Assembly (NCBI RefSeq): GCF_011064825.1
Contig: NZ_CP048751.1
Location: forward strand, 2,418,001-2,482,000
Origin: Brevundimonas mediterranea
Lineage (GTDB): Bacteria; Pseudomonadota; Alphaproteobacteria; Caulobacterales; Caulobacteraceae
DNA length: 64,000 bases
Direction of reading: 5' to 3'
The notes below the pieces were generated by a model. It ran no database searches. It was not told where the DNA came from and saw only the letters and a list, made by a program, of their open reading frames with translations. Positions 8,208 to 16,405 of this stretch are shown here, one piece after another. Each line of letters starts with the position of its first letter. The stretch's first letter is position 1. The position numbers and the translations under genes are program-made.

Positions 8208-9104
8208 ATGGGGCGCGGTGTGGACAGACGAAAGCTGATCGCCGGCGCCGGTGCGCTGGGCCTGGCCGCCTGCACGCCGCGCACACAGGACGAGATCCCG
8301 GCCGAAAAGGCGCCGGACTTCTTCCTGAGCGATCTTGAAGCGCGTCACGGCGGCCGGCTCGGCGTCGCGGCCCTGGACGTCGCCAGCGGCCGACGCGTGC
8401 TGTGGCGCGGCCAGGAGCGGTTCGCCTTCTGCTCGACGTTCAAGGCCTTTCTGGCCGCCGCCACCCTGGAGCGGGTGCAGCGCGACGAGGAGAGCCTGGA
8501 TCGCGCCGTCGCCGTCACCCGCGCCGATATCGTCCCCCATGCGCCTGTGACCGAAAAGGCCGTGGGCCGTACGCTGACGATCCGCGAACTGATGCAGGCG
8601 ACGGTGGAGGTCAGCGACAATCCGGCCGCCAACATCCTGATCCGCGAAATGGGCGGAATCGCCGTATGGCGTTCGTGGTGGCCGACCTTCGGCGACACCA
8701 CCACCGTGATTTCGCGCCTGGAGCCGGACCTGAACACCGCCCTGCCCAACGACCCGCGCGACACCTGCCTGCCCGAGCAGACGTTGGCCAATATCCGCGA
8801 GATGGCCTTCAGCGAGCGGCTGACGCCGGAGAACGACGCCCTGCTGCACGGCTGGCTGACGGCCTCGCCAACCGGCCCGAACCGGATCAAGGCCGCTGCG
8901 CCCGAAGGCTGGACCGTGGCCCACAAGACCGGGACCGGCGCCAACGGCACGGCCAACGACATCGCCATGCTGACGCCGCTGAGCGGTTCGCCGGTCATCG
9001 TCGCCGCCTATTTCACCGGCGCGACCGAGGCGACCGACGATCAGCGCGACGCCGTGATCGCCGAGGCGACCCGCCGCGCCCTGAAGGCGCTGGGCCGTGA
9101 CTGA
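8208..9104 (+). CDS. Class A beta-lactamase embedded in flagellar operon
   Basis: A 298-residue serine beta-lactamase with every class A landmark in order: STFK (Ser70-xx-Lys73), SDN (Ser130 motif), ExxLN (Glu166 motif, seen as EPDLN) and KTG (Lys234 motif). The N-terminus DRRKLIAGAGALGLAAC combines a twin-arginine-like pair with a lipobox, so the enzyme is probably a periplasmic lipoprotein, possibly exported by Tat. It starts 3 bp after the flbD stop and its 3' end overlaps the GTG start of flhA by 8 bp, so it is genuinely inside the operon and should be co-transcribed with flagellar genes. Hydrolytic spectrum cannot be predicted. Confidence 0.92.
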   Translation: MGRGVDRRKLIAGAGALGLAACTPRTQDEIPAEKAPDFFLSDLEARHGGRLGVAALDVASGRRVLWRGQERFAFCSTFKAFLAAATLERVQRDEESLDRAVAVTRADIVPHAPVTEKAVGRTLTIRELMQATVEVSDNPAANILIREMGGIAVWRSWWPTFGDTTTVISRLEPDLNTALPNDPRDTCLPEQTLANIREMAFSERLTPENDALLHGWLTASPTGPNRIKAAAPEGWTVAHKTGTGANGTANDIAMLTPLSGSPVIVAAYFTGATEATDDQRDAVIAEATRRALKALGRD

Positions 9105-11208
9105 TACGCCCATGATGATGAAGGACGGCATGGCGCGCCCCACCGGGCGCGACGTCCTGGGCTGGGTCAACCGCGGCGAAGTGCTGATGGCCGTCGGCGT
9201 GATCGGCGTGATCATGCTGCTGATCCTGCCGGTCCCGAAGATGCTTCTGGACCTGCTGCTGGCGATCTCGCTGGTGTCCAGCGTGCTGATCCTGATGACG
9301 GCCGTGATGATGAAGCGGCCGCTGGACTTCGCCATCTTCCCGACGGTCCTGCTGGTCTCGACCCTGTTCCGGCTGGGCCTGAACCTGGCCTCCACACGCC
9401 TGATTCTGACCCACGGCCAGGAAGGCCACGACGCGGCGGGGCAGGTAATCAACGCCTTCGGCCAACTGATGATGGGCGGTAATTTCATCATCGGGGTGAT
9501 CATCTTCGCCATCATCCTGGTGGTGAACTTCGTCGTCATCACCAAGGGCTCGACCCGGATCGCCGAAGTGTCGGCTCGCTTCACCCTGGACTCCATGCCC
9601 GGCAAGCAGATGGCGATCGACGCCGATCTGTCGTCGGGCCTGATCACCGAGGATCAGGCCAAGCTGCGCCGCAAGGAGCTGGAGCAGGAATCGACCTTCT
9701 TCGGCGCCATGGACGGCGCGTCCAAGTTCGTGCGCGGCGACGCCGTGGCCGGTCTGATCATCACCTTCATCAACGCCATCGGCGGCGTCCTGATCGGAAC
9801 CCTGACACACAGCATGCCGGCGATGGAGGCCGCCAACACCTATGTGCAGCTGACCATCGGCGACGGTCTGGTGACGCAGGTGCCGGCCATCATCATCTCG
9901 ATCGCCGCCGGCTTCCTGGTGTCCAAGGCGGGCGTCGAGGGTACGGCGGACAAGGCCATGGTGACCCAGCTGGCCACCAACCCGGTGTCGCTGGGCGTTG
10001 TGTCCGGCGCCGCCGGCCTGATCGGCCTGATCCCCGGCATGCCGCTGATCCCCTTCGCCGCCCTGGCCATCGGTTCGGGCTTCATGGCCTGGAAACTGGG
10101 ACGCAGCCGGCTGAAGCCGCAGCCGACGGAGGCCGAGATCGCCGCCGCAGCGGCCAAGCCCAAGGAGGAGGTCGAAGAGCCGATCTCCAGCATCCTGACC
10201 ATCGACGAGGTGAAGATCGAGCTGGGCTATTCGTTGCTCAGCCTGATCAATGATCTGGAGGGGCGTCGCCTGACCGACCAGATCAAGGCCCTGCGCCGGT
10301 CGCTGGCCCAGGAATACGGCTTCGTCATCCCGCAGGTGCGCATCCTCGACAATATGCGCCTGCCGACCCAGGGCTACGCCATCCGCATCAAGGAGATGGA
10401 CGCCGGCGCAGGCGAAGTGCGTCTGGGCCATCTGATGGCGATGGACCCCGCCGGCCGCCAGGTGGAGCTGCCGGGCGAACACATGCGCGAACCCGCCTTC
10501 GGCCTGCCAGCCACCTGGATCAACGAGAACCTGCGCGAGGAAGCCACCTTCCACGGCTACACCCTGGTCGATCCCTCGACGGTGCTGACGACCCACCTGA
10601 CGGAGATCCTGAAGGAAAACATGGCCGACCTGCTGTCCTACAGCGAGGTGCAGAAGCTGCTGAAGGAACTGGGGGTCGAGGAGAAGAAGCTGGTCGAGGA
10701 ACTGATCCCCAGCGTCGTCACCGTCACCACCCTGCAGCGCGTGCTTCAGGCCCTGCTGCGCGAAAAGGTCTCGATCCGCGACCTGCCGGCGATCCTGGAG
10801 GGCCTGGCCGAGGCGGCGCCCCACAGCACGAGCGTCACCACCCTGGTCGAACACGTCCGCGCCCGCCTGGCCCGCCAGCTGTGCTGGCAGCACCAGGGCG
10901 GCGACGGCGCCCTGCCCATCGTCACCCTGTCGCCGGAATGGGAAAGCGCCTTCGCCGAGAGCCTGGTCGGCGGCGGCGAGGACAAGCAACTGGCCATGGC
11001 GCCGTCACGGCTTCAGGACTTCATCCGCTCCGTGCGCGAGACCTTCGAACGGATCGCCATGTCGGGCGAAAACCCCGTCCTGCTGACCGGCCCGCAGACC
11101 CGCCCCTATGTCCGCTCGATCATCGAGCGCTTCCGCGGGCAGACGGTGGTGATGAGTCAGAACGAGATCCACCCGCGCGCCAAGCTGCGCACCCTGGGGC
11201 AGGTTTAG
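9097..11208 (+). CDS. flhA: Flagellar export gate protein FlhA
   Basis: A 703-residue protein of the flagellar type III export gate. The N-terminal half has about eight membrane helices, including the conserved cytoplasmic FHIPEP-type loop region (ARFTLDSMPGKQMAIDADL, about 147-165), and the C-terminal half forms the cytoplasmic FlhA-C ring that binds chaperone-substrate complexes (LGYSLLSLIND, LREKVSIRDLPAILE). Length is normal. The GTG at 9097 overlaps the beta-lactamase stop; an ATG at 9112 is an alternative. It is the last gene of the operon, ending 18 bp before a convergent membrane-protein gene with no obvious terminator between. Confidence 0.96.
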   Translation: MTDTPMMMKDGMARPTGRDVLGWVNRGEVLMAVGVIGVIMLLILPVPKMLLDLLLAISLVSSVLILMTAVMMKRPLDFAIFPTVLLVSTLFRLGLNLASTRLILTHGQEGHDAAGQVINAFGQLMMGGNFIIGVIIFAIILVVNFVVITKGSTRIAEVSARFTLDSMPGKQMAIDADLSSGLITEDQAKLRRKELEQESTFFGAMDGASKFVRGDAVAGLIITFINAIGGVLIGTLTHSMPAMEAANTYVQLTIGDGLVTQVPAIIISIAAGFLVSKAGVEGTADKAMVTQLATNPVSLGVVSGAAGLIGLIPGMPLIPFAALAIGSGFMAWKLGRSRLKPQPTEAEIAAAAAKPKEEVEEPISSILTIDEVKIELGYSLLSLINDLEGRRLTDQIKALRRSLAQEYGFVIPQVRILDNMRLPTQGYAIRIKEMDAGAGEVRLGHLMAMDPAGRQVELPGEHMREPAFGLPATWINENLREEATFHGYTLVDPSTVLTTHLTEILKENMADLLSYSEVQKLLKELGVEEKKLVEELIPSVVTVTTLQRVLQALLREKVSIRDLPAILEGLAEAAPHSTSVTTLVEHVRARLARQLCWQHQGGDGALPIVTLSPEWESAFAESLVGGGEDKQLAMAPSRLQDFIRSVRETFERIAMSGENPVLLTGPQTRPYVRSIIERFRGQTVVMSQNEIHPRAKLRTLGQV

Positions 11209-11226
11209 ACCAGACTGGATCGCGGC

Positions 11227-11943
11227 CTAGTTCGCCACCCTCCAGCCGCCGGCGGAGGCGTTGCGTGCGACGTCGTTGACGGGGCGGGCGACCAGACCCG
11301 ACTGGGTGATCCAGACCTCGTAACGGGCGCCGTCGGCCATCGGCATATAGGCGGCCGAGCCGTACAGGGTGTCCGCAGCATCCACATAGCGCCGGTAGCG
11401 GCGGATGGCGTCCCAGGCCTCGACCTTGAAGGGGACGGCGCCGTTGCGGGCGTTGGCTTCGGCCGCCGCCAGGTCATAGGCGCTGCGTTCGCCGTGCAAC
11501 TCCTGTTCGATGGCTCGATACCGGCCGGACAACCGGTCCAGCCGGTATTGCGCATCCAGCCCCAGAACATTGGCCCAAGGCTTCCACTTCAGGACCTGGG
11601 CCTCGATCCGCCAGTCGTCGCCGTGAACCGGATAGAGGGCGCCCGCAGCGGCGGCCTGGCCCTCGCGCGGGGGCTGGACCAGGTTGATCTCGTAATACTG
11701 CGGCCCGATCTGGCGCAGGGTCAGGGTGGCGACCGGACGCTCGTAGGTGAGGCGGGCGTAGGTCTGAATATTCATGCCGAACAGGGCGGCCAGGCAGGCG
11801 GCCCAGAGAATGGCCCCGCCGAAGACTGCACCCAGGCCCCCGCTCAGAGGCTTGCCGCCGAACAGAGCCCGCAAGCCCCGGATCAACAGAACCAGCCCGA
11901 TCAGCGCCACCGCCGTCGGCAAAATCCACCACCACCCGATCAT
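11227..11943 (-). CDS. Conserved membrane protein, function unknown
   Basis: I place the start at the ATG at 11943 (MIGWWWILPTAVALIG), preceded by a GGGGACGGG ribosome-binding sequence; the frame extends further upstream but without a better start. The 238-residue product has two N-terminal membrane helices (about 3-22 and 42-62) and a soluble, presumably periplasmic domain containing QYYEINLVQPPREG and DDWRIEAQVLKWKPWAN. Related Caulobacterales proteins are annotated only as hypothetical or, loosely, as efflux-associated. I do not recognise a function. It is convergent with flhA and divergent from the sensor kinase gene. Confidence 0.75.
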   Translation of the reverse strand: MIGWWWILPTAVALIGLVLLIRGLRALFGGKPLSGGLGAVFGGAILWAACLAALFGMNIQTYARLTYERPVATLTLRQIGPQYYEINLVQPPREGQAAAAGALYPVHGDDWRIEAQVLKWKPWANVLGLDAQYRLDRLSGRYRAIEQELHGERSAYDLAAAEANARNGAVPFKVEAWDAIRRYRRYVDAADTLYGSAAYMPMADGARYEVWITQSGLVARPVNDVARNASAGGWRVAN

Positions 11944-12074
11944 CGTCCCGTCCCCGATTAAGCCCCGCCCCCGCAAGGTCATGCCGGGCCATATTAACCA
12001 CAAGCCGCGAAAAGCCCGCAGGTTTCGTGCAACAGGCGTTTGACGCACGCCCCGGCGCCGCTAATGCTCGTGGC

Positions 12075-13601
12075 ATGACACCTCGACAAAGCCAGAACTG
12101 GTCGCGTTTCAGCACCTTCCTGCGGACGCCGTCGCTTGTGCGATCCGTCTCGGGTTTGCTGATCCTGGCCTTCGTCCTGCTGCTTACGGTGAATATCTCG
12201 ACCTTCGTCATGATCCGGCGCACCGCGACGGTGAACGACACGATCGAACATGCACAGCAGATGCGGCGGGCGTCACGCACCGTCCTGATCTCCATGCTGG
12301 ACGCCGAGACGGCGCAGCGCGGCTTTCTGCTGACCGGACGGAGCGACTTCCTTCAGCCCTTCGAGGCCGCAAGGGCGGAGCGGGAGCCGGCCCTCAGCTT
12401 TCTGGAGCAGGGCGTGGTCGGCGACCCTGTCCTGGAGGAGCCGGTGGCGCGCATACGACGCCTGGCGGACGCCAAGCTTCAAGAAATGGAGGGCACGCTG
12501 GCCCTGGCGCGCGCGGGTCGCATAGGGCAGGCGATCCAGTCCGTGCGCTCCGGCGAAGGCAAGCGCTACATGGACGAACTGCGCGTGGCCATCGACGACT
12601 TCGACGCCCTCAAGTCCGCCCGCATCGCCGACCGCACCCATGCATCCGAGCGATCCGCCTTCGTCACGGTATTGATGAACGCCATGACCGGCCTTCTGGT
12701 GCTGATTTTGGCCCTGCTGTCGGCCTGGATGGTGCGTCGCTACGTCGGCGAGATCCAGAGGGCGCGCGAGGAACTGGATGCGGTGAACGCCGGCCTGGAG
12801 GACACGGTCCGCGACCGCACCGCCGCCCTGACCCGCGCCAACGACGAGATCCAGCGGTTCGCCTATATCGTCAGCCACGATCTGCGCGCGCCCCTGGTCA
12901 ATGTCATGGGTTACACCTCCGAACTGGAGCAGGCCGGCAAGGTGATCGATGCGGCGATCCGAGAGGCGGAGGCCGAAGGCCCTGTCAGCGCCGACGTCGT
13001 CACGGCCGTGCGCGAGGACATGCCGGAGGCCCTCGGCTTCATCCGGGCCTCCACGGAAAAGATGGACCGGCTGATCAACGCCATCCTGAAACTGTCGCGC
13101 GAGGGGCGGCGCAATCTGGCGCCGGAGCCGCTGGACATGACCGCTATGGCCCAGAACATCGCCGACAGCGTCCACCATCAGACCGAGGCCTCCGGCGCAC
13201 GGATCGTCGTCGAAAGCCTGCCGCCGATCGAGAGCGACCGTCTGTCGATGGAACAGATCCTGGGCAATCTGATCGACAACGCCGTCAAATATCTGGACGC
13301 CGGCCGGCCGGGCGAGATCGTCGTCTCGGGAGAAGAGGTCCCCGGCGGCTGGATCGTCTATCGGGTCGCCGACAATGGACGCGGCGTCGCGCCCAGGGAC
13401 CATGAACGAATCTTCGAACTGTTCCGTCGTTCGGGCAAGCAGGACCGCGCCGGGGAGGGACTGGGCCTGGCCTTCGTTCGCAACAGCGTGCGCAGGATCG
13501 GCGGGGTCATCGATCTGGAGTCCGAGCTTGGCAAGGGCTCGACTTTCCTTCTGAAATTCCCCAAACGACTGATCCTGTCGGAACCCGGAGGCGTGCTGTG
13601 A
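12075..13601 (+). CDS. CHASE3-domain sensor histidine kinase
   Basis: A 508-residue membrane histidine kinase. A first membrane helix (about 25-45) is followed by a periplasmic helical CHASE3 domain (MLDAETAQRGFLLTGRSDF is the CHASE3 signature), a second membrane helix (about 200-220), a coiled-coil linker, HisKA with the H-box YIVSHDLRAPLVN, and HATPase_c with N-box (NLIDNAVKYLDAG), G1 (VADNGRGV) and G2 (GEGLGLAFV). This architecture resembles bacteriophytochrome-like and Rcp1-partner kinases. The ATG at 12075 was preferred to an upstream GTG because it leads directly into the cytoplasmic N-terminus. The stop overlaps the downstream receiver gene, indicating coupling. Confidence 0.88.
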   Translation: MTPRQSQNWSRFSTFLRTPSLVRSVSGLLILAFVLLLTVNISTFVMIRRTATVNDTIEHAQQMRRASRTVLISMLDAETAQRGFLLTGRSDFLQPFEAARAEREPALSFLEQGVVGDPVLEEPVARIRRLADAKLQEMEGTLALARAGRIGQAIQSVRSGEGKRYMDELRVAIDDFDALKSARIADRTHASERSAFVTVLMNAMTGLLVLILALLSAWMVRRYVGEIQRAREELDAVNAGLEDTVRDRTAALTRANDEIQRFAYIVSHDLRAPLVNVMGYTSELEQAGKVIDAAIREAEAEGPVSADVVTAVREDMPEALGFIRASTEKMDRLINAILKLSREGRRNLAPEPLDMTAMAQNIADSVHHQTEASGARIVVESLPPIESDRLSMEQILGNLIDNAVKYLDAGRPGEIVVSGEEVPGGWIVYRVADNGRGVAPRDHERIFELFRRSGKQDRAGEGLGLAFVRNSVRRIGGVIDLESELGKGSTFLLKFPKRLILSEPGGVL

Positions 13602-14023
13602 CGCAACCCGTCAAAATCATCATGGTCGAAGACGACCACGGTCATGCCAAACTGATCGAGAAGAATATTCGCCGTGCGAATATCAGCAACGAGATCAAGC
13701 ATTTCGACGAAGGCGGCGCGGCGCTCGACTATCTGTTCAGTGCGGAAATCCTGGCCAACGGCCCGCTGCTGATCCTGCTGGACCTGAACCTGCCGGATAT
13801 GTCGGGCACCGACATTCTGGAGAAGGTGAAATCCGACGACCGACTGAAGCGCGCGCCCGTCGTGGTTCTGACGACCACGGACGACAAGGTCGAGATCCAG
13901 CGCTGCTACGATCTGGGCTGCAACGTCTACATCACCAAGCCGGTCGATTATGAATCCTTCGCCGGCGCGATCCGCCAACTGGGTCTGTTCCTGTCGGTGA
14001 TGCAGGCCCCGGAGATCGAGTGA
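13598..14023 (+). CDS. Single-domain response regulator, Rcp1-like
   Basis: A 141-residue stand-alone receiver with no output domain. The acidic pocket (MVEDDHGH), the phospho-acceptor Asp in LLDLNLPDMSG, the conserved Thr/Ser position (VVVLTTTDD) and the Lys of ITKPVD are all present. The E-DDHGHAKLIEKN opening and its pairing with a CHASE3 kinase are typical of Rcp1-like regulators. It probably relays phosphate from the upstream kinase to other proteins. Start is GTG at 13598, overlapping the kinase stop by 4 bp; its own stop overlaps the next GTG by 4 bp. The three genes therefore form one tightly coupled signalling unit. Confidence 0.88.
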   Translation: MTQPVKIIMVEDDHGHAKLIEKNIRRANISNEIKHFDEGGAALDYLFSAEILANGPLLILLDLNLPDMSGTDILEKVKSDDRLKRAPVVVLTTTDDKVEIQRCYDLGCNVYITKPVDYESFAGAIRQLGLFLSVMQAPEIE

Positions 14024-15060
14024 CCGCAATCTCCGGCGCCATTCGACTGCTCTATATCGACGATGACCGCGGCCTGTCGCGGCTGGTCGAGAAGGAGTTG
14101 AGCCGCCACGGCTTCGCCGTGACCTGCGCGCCCGATGGTGACGCCGGGCTGGCGCTGCTTGCGGCCCATGAGTACGACGTCTGCGCCCTGGACCACTATA
14201 TGCCCAGCCGCGACGGGCTGGACGTTCTGCCGGACATCCTGACCCTGAACGCGCCGCCTCCGGTCGTTTACGTGACCGGCGCCCAGGAGGGCCGGATCGC
14301 TGTGGCCGCCCTGCGTGCGGGCGCTGCGGATTATGTCATCAAGGACGTGTCGGAAGACTTCACCTCCCTGTTGCGGTCGGCCCTGGAAGACGCCGTGCTG
14401 CGTCGCCGGCTGCAGCGTGAGAACGACATCGCGCAGGAGGAAGTCCGTCTGGCCCGTGACCGGGCCGAGGCCATGTTGCGCGAGGTCAATCACCGGGTCG
14501 GCAATTCGCTGCAACTGGTGTCCAGCTTCATGTCCCTGCAGATGCGCCAGATCACCGACGAGGGCGCGCGCGAGGCCTTGCGGGAATGCCAGGCGCGGAT
14601 CGAGGCCGTGGCCCACGTCCATCGCCGCCTCTACACCTCGGGCGACATGAGCCGGGTGGCCATGGACGAATATCTCGAAGGCCTGATGCACGAACTGTCC
14701 AAGTCCGTCGGTCCGGGCGAAGGCTCGCCGCGCCTGGTCGTGGACGCCGCGCCGATGTGGGTGACGACAGATCAGGCCGTGTCCCTGGGCGTCGTCGTCG
14801 CCGAACTGGTCACCAACGCCGTGAAATACGCCTATCTGCCGGGCCAGGGCGGCGAAATCCGCATCAAGCTGCAGCCCGAGGGCGAACATCGCGCCATATT
14901 GACGGTCGAGGACGACGGGCCGGGCCTGGGCGACGGCGCGCCCAAGGGCACGGGGCTGGGCGGCAAGATCATCTCGGCCATGGCCTCGGGACTGCGTTCG
15001 GCCGTCGAGTTCGACGCCGCCCACAAGGGCGTGCGCGCCCGGCTGGCCTTCGACCTCTAG
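14020..15060 (+). CDS. Receiver-HisKA_2 hybrid kinase
   Basis: A 346-residue cytoplasmic protein with an N-terminal receiver (LLYIDDDRG, phospho-acceptor in ALDHYMPSRDG, K in VIKDVSED) joined by a coiled coil to a HisKA_2-type kinase: the phosphorylated His is in EVNHRVGNSLQLVSSF, followed by HATPase motifs ELVTNAVKYAY, EDDGPGL and GTGLGGKII. HisKA_2/HWE kinases are characteristic of Alphaproteobacteria and often feed the PhyR general stress system. A kinase regulated through its own receiver by the preceding genes is the likely design, but its final target is not encoded here. GTG start overlaps the upstream stop. Confidence 0.87.
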   Translation: MTAISGAIRLLYIDDDRGLSRLVEKELSRHGFAVTCAPDGDAGLALLAAHEYDVCALDHYMPSRDGLDVLPDILTLNAPPPVVYVTGAQEGRIAVAALRAGAADYVIKDVSEDFTSLLRSALEDAVLRRRLQRENDIAQEEVRLARDRAEAMLREVNHRVGNSLQLVSSFMSLQMRQITDEGAREALRECQARIEAVAHVHRRLYTSGDMSRVAMDEYLEGLMHELSKSVGPGEGSPRLVVDAAPMWVTTDQAVSLGVVVAELVTNAVKYAYLPGQGGEIRIKLQPEGEHRAILTVEDDGPGLGDGAPKGTGLGGKIISAMASGLRSAVEFDAAHKGVRARLAFDL

Positions 15061-15073
15061 GGTCAGTTTAGTC

Positions 15074-15517
15074 ATGCTTCAGTTCGGCGTTCGCAATCCT
15101 GCAATCGACTACCGCCACCGGGCGACGGCGTTCGGCGTCGTCGAACGCGACGGCCTGATCGCCTGCGTGCGGGTCGAGCGGACGACCGGAGCCTATTTCG
15201 ACCTGCCCGGCGGGGCCGTGGACGGGGACGAGAGCGAGGTTCAGGCCCTGGTGCGAGAATTCGTCGAGGAGACCGGCCTGGACGTCAAGCCGCTGAACCG
15301 CATCGCCGAGGCGGGCCAGTATCACCTGAAAAGCAATGGCGAGCCGTTGTGCAACATCGGCGGTTTCTGGACCGGCGTGGTCACGGGCGAAAATCCTGAC
15401 GCCAAATGCGAGGACGATCACACCCTGGTCTGGCTGGACCCGACCGTCGCCCTGTCGCGCCTGCGGCATGACGCTCACGCCTGGGCGGTGGCGGTCTGGC
15501 TGCGTCGCGCAAGCTGA
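15074..15517 (+). CDS. Nudix hydrolase
   Basis: A 147-residue protein with a complete Nudix box: GGAVDGDE, then REFVEETGL, fitting G-x5-E-x7-REUxEExGU. Nudix enzymes hydrolyse nucleoside diphosphates linked to another moiety using Mg2+ bound by the box glutamates. Substrate cannot be assigned. It follows the kinase gene by 13 bp on the same strand and could be read through from it; the ATG begins MLQFGVRNP. Its stop is followed 8 bp later by the EcfG-like promoter of the CsbD gene. Confidence 0.88.
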   Translation: MLQFGVRNPAIDYRHRATAFGVVERDGLIACVRVERTTGAYFDLPGGAVDGDESEVQALVREFVEETGLDVKPLNRIAEAGQYHLKSNGEPLCNIGGFWTGVVTGENPDAKCEDDHTLVWLDPTVALSRLRHDAHAWAVAVWLRRAS

Positions 15518-15524
15518 GCCTTAC

Positions 15525-15550
15525 GGAACAAGCCCGACGGCTTTCCCGTT
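15525..15550 (+). promoter_or_regulatory. EcfG/SigT-type general stress promoter upstream of csbD-like gene
   Basis: GGAAC at 15525-15529 and CGTT at 15547-15550 are separated by exactly 17 bp, matching the alphaproteobacterial EcfG consensus GGAAC-N16-17-CGTT. It lies 53 bp before a CsbD-family gene, a protein class commonly controlled by general stress sigma factors. An 8-bp inverted repeat (GCGACGTC 15564-15571 / GACGTCGC 15577-15584) is present in the presumed leader. Confidence 0.75.
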
Positions 15551-15602
15551 TCTTCTGTGAGTCGCGACGTCATGACGACGTCGCTCGAACAGGAGAATTA
15601 GC

Positions 15603-15782
15603 ATGGCCGATCATGACCGTATCGAAGGCTCCGCCAAGAACATGGGCGGCAAGATCAAGGAAGGCGCGGGCAAGCTGACCGGCGATTCCAAGCTGCAGGC
15701 CGAAGGCAAGGCCGATCAGGTCGAGGGCAAGGTCCAGAACGCCGTCGGCGGCGTGAAGGACAGCTTGAAAGACGACAAGTAA
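15603..15782 (+). CDS. CsbD-family small stress protein
   Basis: A 59-residue, highly charged protein (MADHDRIEGSAKNM... ending DSLKDDK) made of repeats of the type EGxxKxxxGKxKExxGxxTGD, characteristic of CsbD proteins. CsbD proteins are abundant small hydrophilic stress proteins of uncertain molecular role, sigmaB-dependent in Bacillus and usually under EcfG in Alphaproteobacteria. A strong RBS (AGGAG at about 15591-15595) precedes the ATG. The gene stands alone with its own EcfG-like promoter and terminator. Too short for a long-ORF search but the repeats are unmistakable. Confidence 0.92.
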   Translation: MADHDRIEGSAKNMGGKIKEGAGKLTGDSKLQAEGKADQVEGKVQNAVGGVKDSLKDDK

Positions 15783-15808
15783 GCCTTCCCCCGATCCGTA
15801 ACCGCCCG

Positions 15809-15843
15809 AACGCCGTCCGCGAAAGCGGGCGGCGTTTCGGTTT
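15809..15843 (+). terminator. Intrinsic terminator after csbD-like gene
   Basis: A 12-bp stem with one G-T wobble (AACGCCGTCCGC / GCGGGCGGCGTT) closed by a GAAA tetraloop at 15821-15824, followed by TTTCGGTTT. It starts 26 bp after the CsbD stop and separates it from the convergent gene at 15859. Confidence 0.75.
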
Positions 15844-15858
15844 GGGCGGACCCTGTTT

Positions 15859-16359
15859 TCAGTCGTCCTTGCCGCCCCAAAGACGTAGCGACAGACCCTT
15901 GTTTTTGGCCTCATCGACCGGCCGGCACTCGGAGCTGAAACCGCCTTCGACGGGACGGGGGCGACAATCCATTTCCTGCGGGGTGGACGACGCGGCGGGC
16001 GTCCGCGATTGCGGCCCGCATTGCAGGCCATAGGGCGATCCGCGCTCCGTCGCCTGCGTCATCTGGCAATCGCCCGCCATGCCGACGGGTCGCAGCGCAT
16101 CCGGCAAATCCTCGCCCAGGGCCAAGGCGAGTTGTCCACGCACCTTGGCCTGACAGTCCTCCAGCGTCCTGGCGCCGCGCAGTTGGGGGCTGCAGCGCGC
16201 GCGCTCATAGCCGAAGGGATCCGCCAGGCCCCATTCCGGCACCGTATGTGAAGGCGCCGCGATCGGCGTTTCCGTCGCAGGTTCGGCGGCGGGCGCTTCC
16301 CACACGACGGAGGGGGCGGTCTGTTGCAGCAACAGCAGGGCGAAGGCGGCGGCGATCAT
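15859..16359 (-). CDS. Small exported protein, function unknown
   Basis: A 166-residue protein with an N-terminal hydrophobic segment (MIAAAFALLLLQQ) that looks like a signal peptide, then a Pro/Ala-rich linker and a Cys-containing C-terminal half (six Cys: ARCSPQ, LEDCQAK, GDCQM, LQCGP, MDCRP, SECRP) suggesting disulphides in the periplasm. I do not recognise a family. It lies 46 bp downstream of the start side of the VWA gene on the same strand order (VWA gene is immediately upstream in transcription direction) and may be co-transcribed with it. Confidence 0.65.
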   Translation of the reverse strand: MIAAAFALLLLQQTAPSVVWEAPAAEPATETPIAAPSHTVPEWGLADPFGYERARCSPQLRGARTLEDCQAKVRGQLALALGEDLPDALRPVGMAGDCQMTQATERGSPYGLQCGPQSRTPAASSTPQEMDCRPRPVEGGFSSECRPVDEAKNKGLSLRLWGGKDD

Positions 16360-16405
16360 CGGTCAGGCCCTTCGTAATGGGGCGCGTTCGCTTCGAACGC
16401 GAAAT

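Noticed and set aside
5824..8286. Long minus-strand open frame (820 codons) opposite fliH-fliN-flbD
   Set aside because: High-GC coding sequence opens long frames on the opposite strand. The product is low-complexity Arg/Ala/His-rich with no domain, and it lies opposite several clear flagellar genes.
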